Source of the DNA: WTXA01 sp964415195
GTDB lineage: Bacteria > Bacillota > TC1
DNA: 64,000 bases
Direction: 5' to 3'
Assembly: GCA_964415195.1 (NCBI GenBank)
Contig: CAYPYD010000001.1
Location: forward strand, 248,001-312,000
Below are positions 34,440 to 44,825 of the stretch, one piece after another; the stretch's first letter is position 1, and each line of letters opens with the position of its first letter. The notes below the pieces were generated by a model. It was not told where the DNA came from and made no database searches. It saw only the letters and a list, made by a program, of their open reading frames with translations. Made by a program: the position numbers and the translations under genes.

Positions 34440-35057
34440 TTGTTGAATTTACCTAAGGTTACTGAGGTTAATAGGTTTTTGCCTAAGAAGAGTATTTATT
34501 CTAAGTTTAATGTTAGTGTCAAGGATAGGGATTTGTTTGATGCTGGTGTGAAGAAGATTACTATCAGTAATGAGATTTCTGCAAGTAGTATTAATGTTTC
34601 TGCTGGTGATAGTGTGGGTTCAATTTATGTAGTTCATATTTTGTTGAAGAGTTTGGATTTTGATGAGCGTCTTATTTCTAAATTAGCTAAGTGGATTGAT
34701 CAGAGGATTTTGTTTGTGTTGGAGTTTGAGGGTAGGTCTAAGCTAGCTGTTAATCATGTGAAGTTGTTGTTGTCTGATTGGTCATCTAGTGATGACTTAT
34801 CTATTAATATAAGTGGTTTGAGTCTTGATTCAGTTTGGGAGGGTATTGTTGCTCAGGTTGGTCAGGTGAGGCTTGTTTCTGGTTGTTCTTTGGATGAGCA
34901 GATTGTTATTGAGGATAAGAAGCAGAGATTGGTTAAGCAGATTGAGCTTTTAGAGAAGCAGGCTCGTTCAGAGAAGCAGCCTAAGAAGAAGTTTGAGTTG
35001 GTTCAGTTGATTAGGAAAATGAAAACTGAAATGGAAGGCGCAGTAAATGACAAATAA
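34440..35057 (+). CDS. DUF4391 protein
   Basis: About 205 residues of the DUF4391 family, found beside SNF2 helicase and type III-like methylase/restriction genes. Seen: LNLPKVTEVNRFLPKKSIYS at the start, then a beta-rich domain (NEISASSINVSAGDSVGSIY, FVLEFEGRSKLAVNH) and a C-terminal coiled coil (about 160-205; RLVKQIELLEKQARSEKQ). Function unknown; a structural or DNA-binding accessory role is inference. GAGGTGA sits 12 bases after the helicase stop region and before TTG codons at 34440/34443; GTG at 34434 is too close. It overlaps the next gene by 11 bases. Confidence 0.8.
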   Translation: MLNLPKVTEVNRFLPKKSIYSKFNVSVKDRDLFDAGVKKITISNEISASSINVSAGDSVGSIYVVHILLKSLDFDERLISKLAKWIDQRILFVLEFEGRSKLAVNHVKLLLSDWSSSDDLSINISGLSLDSVWEGIVAQVGQVRLVSGCSLDEQIVIEDKKQRLVKQIELLEKQARSEKQPKKKFELVQLIRKMKTEMEGAVNDK

Positions 35058-36846
35058 AACCATTGAAGAATTAGCAATAAACTCTATAAAGAAGAGTATA
35101 TTAACAACAGAATATCTTGACCAATTTATTGCCGAAAATGATAAAGAACCTTCTTGGGATGGGACTGTTTATGTATATGGCGATAAGAAAAAGAGGAAAA
35201 GTGATTTAATAGGTCGAGTTGCAGTTCAAGTAAAAGGTAAAGTTAATGATGACTTTAGTGCTGATGAAATCAGTTATTCAGTCAGTAAAATTGATATGAA
35301 TAATTATTTAAATGACGGAGGAGTAATATTTTTTGTAGTTTATTTAACTGCCGATGGAGATAAAGTAAAAATTTATTTTGAAACGCTGTCACCTATTAAA
35401 TTGAAGAACTATCTTGCGGAAGCAAAAGGACAATTTAGTAAGTCAATTACTTTAAGGACATGGACGGATGATAAGAAAAGGAAAGAAACTATTTTTTTAA
35501 ATTTTCATCTTGACTGTAACAAACAGATAAGTTTTTCAAATGAAAATATTTCACTTGAAAAATTAGAAAAGGAAGGGTATCTGACTTCTTTAAATATTTC
35601 TGTGACAGGTTATGGAAATACGAAATCAGATATTATCAAAGCATTTCTTGAAAATGAAGTTTATATATATGCTAATGTAAAAGGCTATAAAACTCCTGTA
35701 CCGATAGATTTAGTACCATGTTATTTGCAAGCAAAAGAAGTTCAAAAATGCGTTGTTTCGATTAATGATAAAAAATATTATGACTCCATTACTAGGATTC
35801 ATACTAAGGGAAAAGTTGATATAAAAATTGGTGCAAGTTTAACTATTGAAATTATAGAAAATAATTGTAGAAGTAAAATAAAATACAAATCAGCACCGAT
35901 GCTAAGTGACAGAATTAGGGATACAGAGTTTATTATCGATGTAATTCAAGCTGAGAATTTCATGTTGGATAGCACAAATATAAATTTTCAACCACAAGGT
36001 ACTGATTTTGAAAGATTCAATATTGAAGAACAAACAGAGTCGTTAGAATTCTGTAGAAAAGTACAAAGGCTATTTCAAATATTAAATATCCAAATTGATT
36101 TAAATCTTGAAGAATTAACAGAACAAGAATTTCAAGAATTAAATAAACTTATTTTTGCTATTGTTGATAAAAGACCGTTATTAAATATAATTACGAATGA
36201 CTTTAGAATTATTAAAGTGAAAATTCAAAATATTATTATCTTATTAGTACTAAAAAAAATAAGCGAAAAATCCAATGAATACATTATCGATGATTTTTCA
36301 AAAGTTAATTTTGTTTTGAATTATAATAAGTCGGGAAGTAAAACAGAGTATATTACGTCAAAGTATTCAATTCTAAATAAAGAGGATTATTTATCAGTTT
36401 CTAATTTAAACTATGAAGATATATTACAATCATATAAATTTTTAATAGAAGAAAATCCCGAAATTTACGATATGATGAATTTAGATATGTTAAAAATAAT
36501 TTCTGCATTTGATGTAAATAAGGATATAAAACTTTTAAACTTAGCAAAAGACATTGCTAGCTGGATAATGAGTAATGATGAAAAAGTTCTTCCGAAAGAA
36601 CTAAAACTTATTAATTTTATGCAAATAATCAAAAGAGAAAGACAATTAAATGAAGATGAAATACGAAAACTTATAATTTTAGTAGAAGACTCTCAAATTT
36701 CTGAAGAAATTAAAGTTGGTGCTTATTTATTATTAGATAATCAGGTTGCTGCTAAAATTCATTTAAAAAAATTAGATGGGAATGTTCAAGAAGAATTTAA
36801 AGAATATCCGATATATATTTTTATGAATCAAATGGAGGATATTTAA
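35047..36846 (+). CDS. DUF4365-like predicted nuclease, large helical C-terminus
   Basis: 599 residues. The N-terminal domain (about 1-160) resembles DUF4365: AINSIKKSILTTEYL, EPSWDGTVYVYGD and KSDLIGRVAVQVKGK, in which D plus QVKGK take the place of the D...ExK nuclease core. The rest is unfamiliar, with a beta-rich middle and a helical end (about 330-599). Its composition is A-rich, unlike the G/T-rich genes just upstream, suggesting separate acquisition. It overlaps DUF4391 by 11 bases and the next gene's ATG by one base (TAATG), so translation is coupled. With the TIR gene it looks like an insertion between DUF4391 and mod. Confidence 0.7.
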   Translation: MTNKTIEELAINSIKKSILTTEYLDQFIAENDKEPSWDGTVYVYGDKKKRKSDLIGRVAVQVKGKVNDDFSADEISYSVSKIDMNNYLNDGGVIFFVVYLTADGDKVKIYFETLSPIKLKNYLAEAKGQFSKSITLRTWTDDKKRKETIFLNFHLDCNKQISFSNENISLEKLEKEGYLTSLNISVTGYGNTKSDIIKAFLENEVYIYANVKGYKTPVPIDLVPCYLQAKEVQKCVVSINDKKYYDSITRIHTKGKVDIKIGASLTIEIIENNCRSKIKYKSAPMLSDRIRDTEFIIDVIQAENFMLDSTNINFQPQGTDFERFNIEEQTESLEFCRKVQRLFQILNIQIDLNLEELTEQEFQELNKLIFAIVDKRPLLNIITNDFRIIKVKIQNIIILLVLKKISEKSNEYIIDDFSKVNFVLNYNKSGSKTEYITSKYSILNKEDYLSVSNLNYEDILQSYKFLIEENPEIYDMMNLDMLKIISAFDVNKDIKLLNLAKDIASWIMSNDEKVLPKELKLINFMQIIKRERQLNEDEIRKLIILVEDSQISEEIKVGAYLLLDNQVAAKIHLKKLDGNVQEEFKEYPIYIFMNQMEDI

Positions 36847-37741
36847 TGAGTGTTGATTATTTAAGAAGACAGCTTAACCAAATAGACAAAGAATTAGCTG
36901 ACATTGAAAAAAACTGGCTGATGGAATGAAAAAGGCAGCAGATAGAACTAAGAAAATTAATTATAATCAAAGAAGTATAACAAAAACAACTTCGGAGTCA
37001 ACCGTAAATTCAAGGTTAAGAATGATGCAAAGTCTGCAAAATGAGCTAGTGAGAATAAGTGATGATAAAGCAGCATTAAGTAATAAATTAGCACAAAAAA
37101 GAAAAAGAAGATCGGAAATCTATATAAAATTGCAAAAAGAAGAGCAAAATGAACAAAAAGATCTGATGAAAAAACAGTTTCAAATAAATATGAATTATGA
37201 AAAGCAAATTAGCGATCTTGAAAATAACTTGCTAGAAAAATTGAGTTTAACTAAAACTAATAATGCAAACAAATTTGGTGGTACTAAAGAACTTGTTGAA
37301 GAAGAATTTGACGTTTTCATATCTCATGCTTGGGAAGACAAGGAGTCATTTGTTGATGAATTTGTAGATTGTTTGAATAAGCTAGGTATCAAAGCTTGGT
37401 ATGATAAGGAACAAATTAAGTGGGGTACATCTTTAAGAGAAAAAATTGATAAAGGTTTAAGCAAATCTAAATTTGGCATTGTAATAATATCTCATAATTA
37501 TATAGCTGATGGGAAATATTGGACTAAGGCTGAGTTGGAAGGTATATTTCAACTGCATAGTATACAGGAGAATATTATGTTACCTATATGGCATAATATT
37601 ACAAAAAAGGAAGTTATGTCTTACAGCCCAATCATTGCAGGAAAGTTAGCAATGACTACTTCTAATATGACACCTGAAGAAATTGCATATGAATTATATA
37701 AGTTGATCAATGATACAAAGATGGAGGAAAATAATGAATAA
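36846..37741 (+). CDS. Coiled-coil TIR-domain protein, reading frame shifted near the 5' end
   Basis: Likely NAD-cleaving or signalling TIR effector. ATG at 36846 opens MSVDYLRRQLNQIDKELADI, then the frame closes at TGA 36927-36929. The -1 frame continues it exactly (LADGMKKAADRTKK...) to 37741. The switch falls on A7 in GA-A AAA AAC-TGG, a classic A AAA AAC slippery heptamer and also a homopolymer prone to deletion. A separate start at 36926 lacks a ribosome binding site. The remainder has a coiled coil to about residue 125 and a C-terminal TIR domain: FDVFISHAWEDKESF, GIKAWYDKEQIKWG and WTKAELEGIF with the likely catalytic Glu. TIR-bearing defence proteins commonly cause NAD depletion and growth arrest. 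Confidence 0.8.
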
Positions 37742-39626
37742 ATTGAAAATGCATTCTATAAATAAGGTTGAGGTTAATATTGAAAGAATTGGCGAACTAT
37801 TTCCAAATTGTTTGACTGAAAGGAAAAATGAAAAGGGTGAAATTGAGAATGCTATTGATTTCGATGTATTAAAACAGGAATTATCCTCAAATATAGTTGA
37901 AAGTCAGGACGAGCGTTATCAATTCACTTGGCCTAATAAGAAAAATTCCATTTTATTATCTAATTCTCCTATTTTAAAAACATTACGACCTATAAAAAAT
38001 GAAAGTTTATATTTTGATAAAACAGAAAATATTTATATTGAGGGTGATAATCTAGATGCATTGAAACTTTTACAGGAAACTTATCTCGGTAAAGTTAAAA
38101 TGATTTATATTGATCCTCCATACAATACTGGTAATGATTTTGTTTATGAGGATGATTTTGCTCAGAGTACTAGTGATTATTTAGAATATAGTGGACAGTA
38201 TGATGATACAGGTAATCGTCTTGTACAAAATACTGAAAATAATGGACGTTTTCATACAGATTGGTTAAATATGATATATCCACGGTTGAAGGTCGCAAAA
38301 GATTTGCTTGCAGATAACGGAGTTATTTGTATAAGTATAGATGATTGTGAGCAAGGAAATCTAAAAAAGATTTGTGATGAAATATTTGGCGCTGAGAATT
38401 TTGTAGATACAATAATTTGGAAAAAAAGATATGGTGGTGGTGCTAAAGAAAAATATCTAGTTTCACTTCATGAGTATGTACTTATATTCTGTAAAAACAT
38501 TAATTTGTTAAACAATTTTTTTGTACCTTTATCATTAGATTCAATAAATCGTTATTATAATAAAAAAGATGAAAAATTTACGGTGCGTGGTGGGTATAGA
38601 ACACATCCATTAGAGGCAGGTAAAGCTATGGATTCCCGTCCCAATTTAATATATCCTATACTTGCACCTGATGGAACTAAAATCATGCCAAAACGTCAGT
38701 GGTTGTGGAGCAAAGATCGTACATATGAAGCTTTAGCGAATAATGAACTTGAAATATTACGTGGTAATAATGAAGATTGGGTGGTTTCAACAAAACAATA
38801 TTTGTATGAGGAAGATGGATCTATCCGACAGGGGAAAATGTTATCAATTATTGATGATGTTTATACTCAACATGGTACCAATGAGATGATTTCTATTTTT
38901 GGTAATGCTAAGATATTTAATTATCCAAAGCCTTCTAATTTTATAAAGAAATTAGTAACAGTGATTTCTGAAAATATGAATGATATTATTCTAGACTTTT
39001 ATTCAGGATCAGCTACGACTGCACATGCAGTAATTAAATTAAATTCTGAAGATGGAGGAGATCGCAAATTTATCATGGTTCAACTACCAGAAGAAACAGA
39101 TGAAAAAAGCGAAGCCTACAAAGCTGGATACAAGAACATATGTGAAATAGGTAAAGAAAGAATCAAAAGAGCAGGTGAAAAAATCAAAGAAGAAGTAGGA
39201 CTAGCAGCACAGAACCTGGATATAGGATTTAGAGTACTAAAAGTAGACAGCACCAACATGAAAGATGTATTCTATAAACCAGAACAATATAAGCCAGGAT
39301 TATTTGATGAGTTAGAAGACAACATCAAAGAAGACAGAACCCCGCTAGATCTGTTATTCCAAGTAATGCTAGAAATGGATGTATTGTTATCATCCAAAAT
39401 AGAAGAAAAAGAAATATCAGGTAAGAAAGTATTCTCAGTTATGGATGACTATCTAATAGCATGCTTCGATAAAGGAATCAGTAAGGAAGTAGTAGAAGCA
39501 ATAGCCAAGACACAACCATATTACGCAGTATTCAGAGACAGTTGTATGGAAGACGACAGCACAATGACAAGTTTCGAACAAATATTTGAAACTTACAGTA
39601 AAGAAACCATAAGGAAGATATTATAA
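37734..39626 (+). CDS. mod: Type III-like DNA methyltransferase (Mod), first copy
   Basis: 630-residue adenine-N6 methylase of the beta-type order. DPPY motif: IDPPYNTGNDFVYEDDFAQS near residue 126; SAM-binding motif LDFYSGSATTAHAV near 420. The part between (about 205-410) is the target recognition region and differs from the second copy, while both flanks are nearly the same. In type III systems Mod alone methylates one strand and with Res directs cleavage. The start at 37734 overlaps the TIR stop by eight bases; GGAGG precedes it. Confidence 0.92.
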   Translation: MNKLKMHSINKVEVNIERIGELFPNCLTERKNEKGEIENAIDFDVLKQELSSNIVESQDERYQFTWPNKKNSILLSNSPILKTLRPIKNESLYFDKTENIYIEGDNLDALKLLQETYLGKVKMIYIDPPYNTGNDFVYEDDFAQSTSDYLEYSGQYDDTGNRLVQNTENNGRFHTDWLNMIYPRLKVAKDLLADNGVICISIDDCEQGNLKKICDEIFGAENFVDTIIWKKRYGGGAKEKYLVSLHEYVLIFCKNINLLNNFFVPLSLDSINRYYNKKDEKFTVRGGYRTHPLEAGKAMDSRPNLIYPILAPDGTKIMPKRQWLWSKDRTYEALANNELEILRGNNEDWVVSTKQYLYEEDGSIRQGKMLSIIDDVYTQHGTNEMISIFGNAKIFNYPKPSNFIKKLVTVISENMNDIILDFYSGSATTAHAVIKLNSEDGGDRKFIMVQLPEETDEKSEAYKAGYKNICEIGKERIKRAGEKIKEEVGLAAQNLDIGFRVLKVDSTNMKDVFYKPEQYKPGLFDELEDNIKEDRTPLDLLFQVMLEMDVLLSSKIEEKEISGKKVFSVMDDYLIACFDKGISKEVVEAIAKTQPYYAVFRDSCMEDDSTMTSFEQIFETYSKETIRKIL

Positions 39627-39651
39627 TTATTGATAATAAGATTATGAGGTA

Positions 39652-41613
39652 ATGATGGAAAGATTTTATATGAAAAGTAAGGATAAATTAGTTTCTAATA
39701 TTGAAAAATTAGAAAAAATATTCCCTAATTGTATCACAGAAGCTAAAATTGGGGAATCAATAACAAAAGTAGTCAATTTCGATCTATTTAAACAAGAATT
39801 TTCTTCGTTTTTAGTTGAAGGAAACGATGAGAGATATCAGTTTACTTGGCCAGACAAAAAAAATTCTATATTGCTCGCTAATTCTCCTATTGCAAAGACG
39901 TTAAGACCATGTTTTGAAGAGAGTGTTGATTTTGATAAAACAGAAAATTTATATATAGAAGGTGACAACCTTGATGCTCTAAAATTGTTACAGGAGACTT
40001 ATTTAGGTAAGGTCAAGATGATTTATATTGATCCACCATATAATACGGGTAATGATTTTGTTTACGAGGATGATTTTGCTCAGAGTACTGCTGATTATTT
40101 AGAATATAGTGGACAATTTGATGAAGCCGGTAATCGTCTTGTAGAGAATACTGAAAGTAATGGACGTTTTCATACAGATTGGTTAAATATGATATATCCA
40201 AGATTGAAAGTAGCAAGAGATTTATTGACTGAAGATGGTGTTATTTTTGTTAGTATTAATGATAAAGAAGTGGAAAACTTGAAGAAAATATGCAATGAAA
40301 TCTTTGGTGAAAGTAATTTTATATCACAAATAATATGGGAGTGTGCATTTTCACCGATAAATCTGAAAAAACATTTTTCCAATAATCATGATTTCATTTT
40401 ATGTTATGCTAAATCATTTAATTCTTGTATTTGTAATGGTTTAGAACGTACTGAAATAGCTGATAATAGATATAAAAATTTAGATAATGATATTAGAGGT
40501 CCTTGGCAAAGCGATAATATAACTGTAGGGCCAGCTATATTAGATAAAATTTATGAAATTGAGACTCCTAATGGAAGAAAAGTTTATCCACCAAGTGGTA
40601 GATGTTGGCTTTTCACGAAAGAACGTATGAAAGAAATGATTGATGATAATAGAGTTTGGTTTGGAAATGATGGAGGTAATGTTCCTAGATTAAAGAGATT
40701 TAAAAATGAAGTTAAAGATTCTATGACTCCATTCACTATATGGAAGTATAGTGAAGTTGGTCATTCACAAGATGCTAAACAACAATTAAAAAAACTCTTT
40801 AATGGCATGGCTTTATTTGATTATCCTAAATCTGTTGAATTGATCAAAAGAATGTTACAATTATATACTCAAAAAGATAGTTTAATATTAGATTTTTTTT
40901 CAGGTTCAGCAACTACAGCACATGCTATTATGAAATTAAATTCTGAAGATGGTGGTAATCGTAAATTCATTATGGTACAAATAGATGAACTTACTTATGA
41001 TGGTAAAAAAGAAAAATATAAAGACGAGAATGGAAAAGAATTAGAAAGATATATAATCGACAAAGAATCTAGATATCCTATAGTGGAAAAAGATAGTGAA
41101 GCTAGAAAAACAGGGTATTATATAATACCACAAATTGGAAAAGAACGAATTAGGCGTGCTGGAAAGAAAATTAAAGAAGAGACAGGACTAGCATCACAAT
41201 ATCTTGATATAGGATTCAGAGTACTAAAAGTAGACAGTACAAACATGAAAGACGTATTCTACAAACCAGATGACTACAAACCAGGACTCTTTGATGAGTT
41301 GGAGGACAATATCAAAGATGACAGAACACCACTAGATCTGCTATTCCAAGTGATGCTAGAAATGGATGTTTTGTTATCTTCCAAAATAGAAGAACAAGAA
41401 ATATCAGGAAAGAAAGTATTCTCGGTAATGGACGATTATCTAATAGCTTGCTTTGACAAAGGGATTAGTAAGGAAGTAGTCGAAGCAATAGCAAAGAAAC
41501 AACCATACTACGCAGTATTCAGAGACTCTTGCATGGAAGACGACAGTACAATGACAAGCTTCGAACAAATATTTGAAACCTACAGCAAGGATACCATCAG
41601 AAAGGTGCTTTAA
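39652..41613 (+). CDS. mod: Type III-like DNA methyltransferase (Mod), second copy
   Basis: 653-residue paralogue of the preceding gene. IDPPYNTGNDF near 126 and LDFFSGSATTAHAI near 413 are intact, so it should be active. The central region (about 210-405) is unrelated to the first copy apart from type III landmarks (GRCWLFTKERM), so it should recognise another sequence. Flanking parts are near-identical in protein, but the DNA differs at many synonymous sites (for example 39229-39280 against 41210-41260), so the duplication is not recent. It carries an extra lysine/glutamate-rich insert near 445-480. GAGGT precedes the start; a second ATG follows at once. Confidence 0.92.
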   Translation: MMERFYMKSKDKLVSNIEKLEKIFPNCITEAKIGESITKVVNFDLFKQEFSSFLVEGNDERYQFTWPDKKNSILLANSPIAKTLRPCFEESVDFDKTENLYIEGDNLDALKLLQETYLGKVKMIYIDPPYNTGNDFVYEDDFAQSTADYLEYSGQFDEAGNRLVENTESNGRFHTDWLNMIYPRLKVARDLLTEDGVIFVSINDKEVENLKKICNEIFGESNFISQIIWECAFSPINLKKHFSNNHDFILCYAKSFNSCICNGLERTEIADNRYKNLDNDIRGPWQSDNITVGPAILDKIYEIETPNGRKVYPPSGRCWLFTKERMKEMIDDNRVWFGNDGGNVPRLKRFKNEVKDSMTPFTIWKYSEVGHSQDAKQQLKKLFNGMALFDYPKSVELIKRMLQLYTQKDSLILDFFSGSATTAHAIMKLNSEDGGNRKFIMVQIDELTYDGKKEKYKDENGKELERYIIDKESRYPIVEKDSEARKTGYYIIPQIGKERIRRAGKKIKEETGLASQYLDIGFRVLKVDSTNMKDVFYKPDDYKPGLFDELEDNIKDDRTPLDLLFQVMLEMDVLLSSKIEEQEISGKKVFSVMDDYLIACFDKGISKEVVEAIAKKQPYYAVFRDSCMEDDSTMTSFEQIFETYSKDTIRKVL

Positions 41614-41614
41614 A

Positions 41615-44600
41615 ATGAAATTTAATTTCAAGATACAACAATATCAGACAGATGCAGTAAATAGTATAGTCAAAGTATTTGAAGGACAACCATACTATAA
41701 CAAAGTTAAGTACATAAGAGATGTTGGCGAAGTACCTAAAGAACCAGTACAAATGAAAATTATTGATGCTGACGAAGAGGACACACTTTTTGACAATATT
41801 GGATTCATCAATGAAAAAATAGAATTAACAGATGAACAATTATTGAAAAATATAAGGGATATTCAAAGTAGGAATAATATCAAATTAGCTTCATCTTTAA
41901 ACAGTGAACTAGGTAGAGTATCACTTGATGTTGAAATGGAAACTGGTACTGGAAAGACCTATGCCTATATTAAAACTATGTATGAACTTAATAAGTACTA
42001 CGGTTGGAGCAAATTCATAATAGTAGTGCCATCAATTGCCATTAGAGAAGGGGTTAAAAAATCCTTCGAAATGACAGTTGATCATTTCATGCAAGAATAC
42101 AAAAAGAAGATAAGGTATTTCATATATAATAGTTCTAAATTAAATGATTTAGATGATTTTTCATCAAGTGCTCAAATAAATGTGATGATTATTAACACAC
42201 AGGCCTTTGCCACCTCATTGAAGGAAGGGGCAAAGAACAAGGAAAGCAGAATCATCTATAGTGAGCGTGATGACTTCCAATCAAGGAGACCTATCGATGT
42301 TATTAAAGCTAATAGACCAATAATGATTCTTGATGAACCACAAAAAATGGGTGGAGAGGTTGTTCAAAAGTCACTAAAGAACTTCAACCCACTCTTCAGC
42401 ATTAACTATTCAGCAACACATGCCAAGGAACATAACTTGGTATATGTTCTTGATGCTCTAGATGCATACAACAAAAGACTAGTAAAGAAGATTGAAGTTA
42501 AAGGTTTTGAACTAAAGAAACTAAAAGGTATAGATAGCTACCTTTATCTAGAGAACATTATCATATCTCCCAAAAAACCACCAAGAGCTAAAATAGAGTT
42601 AGAAATATTATTTAAAGCATCAATAAACAGAGAAACACGTATTCTTGGAGTTGAGGATGATTTGTACCATATCTCAAATCAAATGGAACAATACAAGGAT
42701 AGATATATAATTAAGGACATCGATCCTATATTAGGAACTGTAACATTTCTAAACGGTGAAGTACTAGCAAACGGAGATGTTGTAGGTAATATCTCCGAAA
42801 AAGACATGAGAAGAATACAAATCAGAGAAACTATTTTATCTCACTTTGAAAAAGAAGAGAAACTATTCAATATGGGAATAAAGACACTATCACTGTTCTT
42901 CATTGATCAAGTAGCCAAATATCGACTATATGATGAAAACGGAGATGAACTGCTAGGTGAGTATGGCAGGATGTTCGAAGAAGAATATATTAATATCTTG
43001 AATGAGAAACTTTCAATTGAAGATACACCATATATGAAATACTTGAAAAATATTGGAGTAGGAGATACCCATAAAGGATACTTCAGTATCGATAAGAAGA
43101 CTAACAAAGCAGTAGATTGTGAAACAAAAAAAGGTTCTGAATATTCTGACGATATCTCAGCCTATGATTTGATACTCAAAAATAAGGAAAGATTATTGGA
43201 TTTTAATGAACCAACAAGGTTTATATTCTCTCATTCTGCTTTAAGAGAAGGATGGGACAATCCCAATGTATTCCAAATTTGTACATTGAAATATAGTGAA
43301 AACAACACTGCAATCAGACAAGAAGTTGGTCGTGGACTTAGATTGTGTGTTAATCAACATGGTAACAGAATGGACAAGGAAACCGTAGGTGAGGATATCC
43401 ATGATATCAATAAGCTGACAGTTATTGCTAATGATGGATATAAGAATATCGTTACAGCACTCCAATCAGAAATCAAGAAAGTCCTTTACAACAGACCATC
43501 TAAGGCCACCTATGAATACTTTGATGGCAAGACAATGCTGGTTAATGAAGAGCAGGTAGTATTGAATAACAGTCAAGCTAAAGAAATATATAGGTATTTG
43601 CTGAAAAATGATTATGTTGATAATAAGGATAATATTACTGATGATTACAGAATTGCCCTGGCTAATAATACTTTGGCTAAGTTGCCGGAGGAACTTTCCA
43701 AGTATGAAGAAGGTATTCATATATTGATTCAAGGCGTGTTTGATGATAGTGTACTTGATCAAATGATTGAAGATGGTAACAAGACAAAAATCATAGACAA
43801 TGATTTAAATGACAATTTCTTCAAAAAAGAGTTCCAGGCATTATGGAACTATATTAACCATAAGTATGCTTATACTGTTGAATTTACATCATCAGAATTA
43901 ATTAAGAAATCCATTGATCATATTAATGAGAATTTATCAGTTTCAGAGACACAATACACAGTAGCAAAAGGTGAAATGATAAAGGATCTGGATGCAAATA
44001 AACTTGATAAAAATGAAGCTTTCAAAGAAAAAAATGCTAAAACTAGCACACTTAAAAATGCAGGCAGAAGTCAAGTCAAATATGATTTGGTAGGTAAGGT
44101 TACTGAAGGCACTACCCTTACTAGAAAGACAGTTTCTAATATATTGAGAAACTTAAATGAAGAAAAACTTGGATTATTTGCTGTGAATCCTGAGGAGTTT
44201 ATAAATAAGGTTATCAAGCTGATTAAGGAACAGAAAGCAACAATGATTGTTGAACATATCGAATATAACCAAACTGATGGAGGATATGATAGTTCAATCT
44301 TCACTCAGTCAAAAGCTGCCCAGGATTATGCAAAAGCTTTCAAATCTAGAAAGCATATACAGGACTATGTCTTCACAGACGGAGTTGCTGAACAAAGTGT
44401 TGAACGAAGATTTGCCCAAAGCTTGGATGTTGCTGATGAAGTATGTGTATACGCAAAGTTACCAAAAGGATTTGCTATACCTACACCAGTAGGAAATTAT
44501 TCTCCTGACTGGGCTATTGCCTTTAATGAAGGGGCAGTAAAGCATATCTATTTCATAGCTGAAACAAAGGGTACAATGGATAGTCTACAATTACGTCCAA

Positions 44601-44722
44601 TCGAGCAGGCTAAGATTTCATGTGCGAAGAAGTTGTTTAATGAAATATCAACGAGTAAGGTGCGATACCATGATGTAGATAGTTATCAAAGTTTATTGGA
44701 TATAATGGAAAGTATAATTTAA
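41615..44722 (+). CDS. res: Type III-like restriction subunit (Res), helicase-nuclease
   Basis: 1035 residues. SF2 motor: Walker A METGTGKTYAY near 108, IVVPSIAIREGVKKSF, Walker B MILDEPQKMGG near 240, NYSATHA, and FSHSALREGWDNPNVFQI with QEVGRGLRL near 545-580. C-terminal PD-(D/E)XK nuclease: PDWAIAF near 963 and FIAETKGTMDS near 982. All motifs look intact. The start at 41615, two bases after the mod stop, has AAAGGTG before it. One Res probably serves both Mod proteins. Confidence 0.92.
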   Translation: MKFNFKIQQYQTDAVNSIVKVFEGQPYYNKVKYIRDVGEVPKEPVQMKIIDADEEDTLFDNIGFINEKIELTDEQLLKNIRDIQSRNNIKLASSLNSELGRVSLDVEMETGTGKTYAYIKTMYELNKYYGWSKFIIVVPSIAIREGVKKSFEMTVDHFMQEYKKKIRYFIYNSSKLNDLDDFSSSAQINVMIINTQAFATSLKEGAKNKESRIIYSERDDFQSRRPIDVIKANRPIMILDEPQKMGGEVVQKSLKNFNPLFSINYSATHAKEHNLVYVLDALDAYNKRLVKKIEVKGFELKKLKGIDSYLYLENIIISPKKPPRAKIELEILFKASINRETRILGVEDDLYHISNQMEQYKDRYIIKDIDPILGTVTFLNGEVLANGDVVGNISEKDMRRIQIRETILSHFEKEEKLFNMGIKTLSLFFIDQVAKYRLYDENGDELLGEYGRMFEEEYINILNEKLSIEDTPYMKYLKNIGVGDTHKGYFSIDKKTNKAVDCETKKGSEYSDDISAYDLILKNKERLLDFNEPTRFIFSHSALREGWDNPNVFQICTLKYSENNTAIRQEVGRGLRLCVNQHGNRMDKETVGEDIHDINKLTVIANDGYKNIVTALQSEIKKVLYNRPSKATYEYFDGKTMLVNEEQVVLNNSQAKEIYRYLLKNDYVDNKDNITDDYRIALANNTLAKLPEELSKYEEGIHILIQGVFDDSVLDQMIEDGNKTKIIDNDLNDNFFKKEFQALWNYINHKYAYTVEFTSSELIKKSIDHINENLSVSETQYTVAKGEMIKDLDANKLDKNEAFKEKNAKTSTLKNAGRSQVKYDLVGKVTEGTTLTRKTVSNILRNLNEEKLGLFAVNPEEFINKVIKLIKEQKATMIVEHIEYNQTDGGYDSSIFTQSKAAQDYAKAFKSRKHIQDYVFTDGVAEQSVERRFAQSLDVADEVCVYAKLPKGFAIPTPVGNYSPDWAIAFNEGAVKHIYFIAETKGTMDSLQLRPIEQAKISCAKKLFNEISTSKVRYHDVDSYQSLLDIMESII

Positions 44723-44825
44723 ACATATAGTAATATTAAAGAATTAGCCTAAATTATTGCTCATTTTCTAAGTAATTAATAATTTCAATATTGATATAAC
44801 TAGAAAGTATAGAAAGGATTAAAAT

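Noticed and set aside
31189..44722. DISARM system, because of an SNF2 helicase with a methylase
   Set aside because: No DrmA/DrmB (DUF1998) pair is present, and the methylase and Res are of type III kind.
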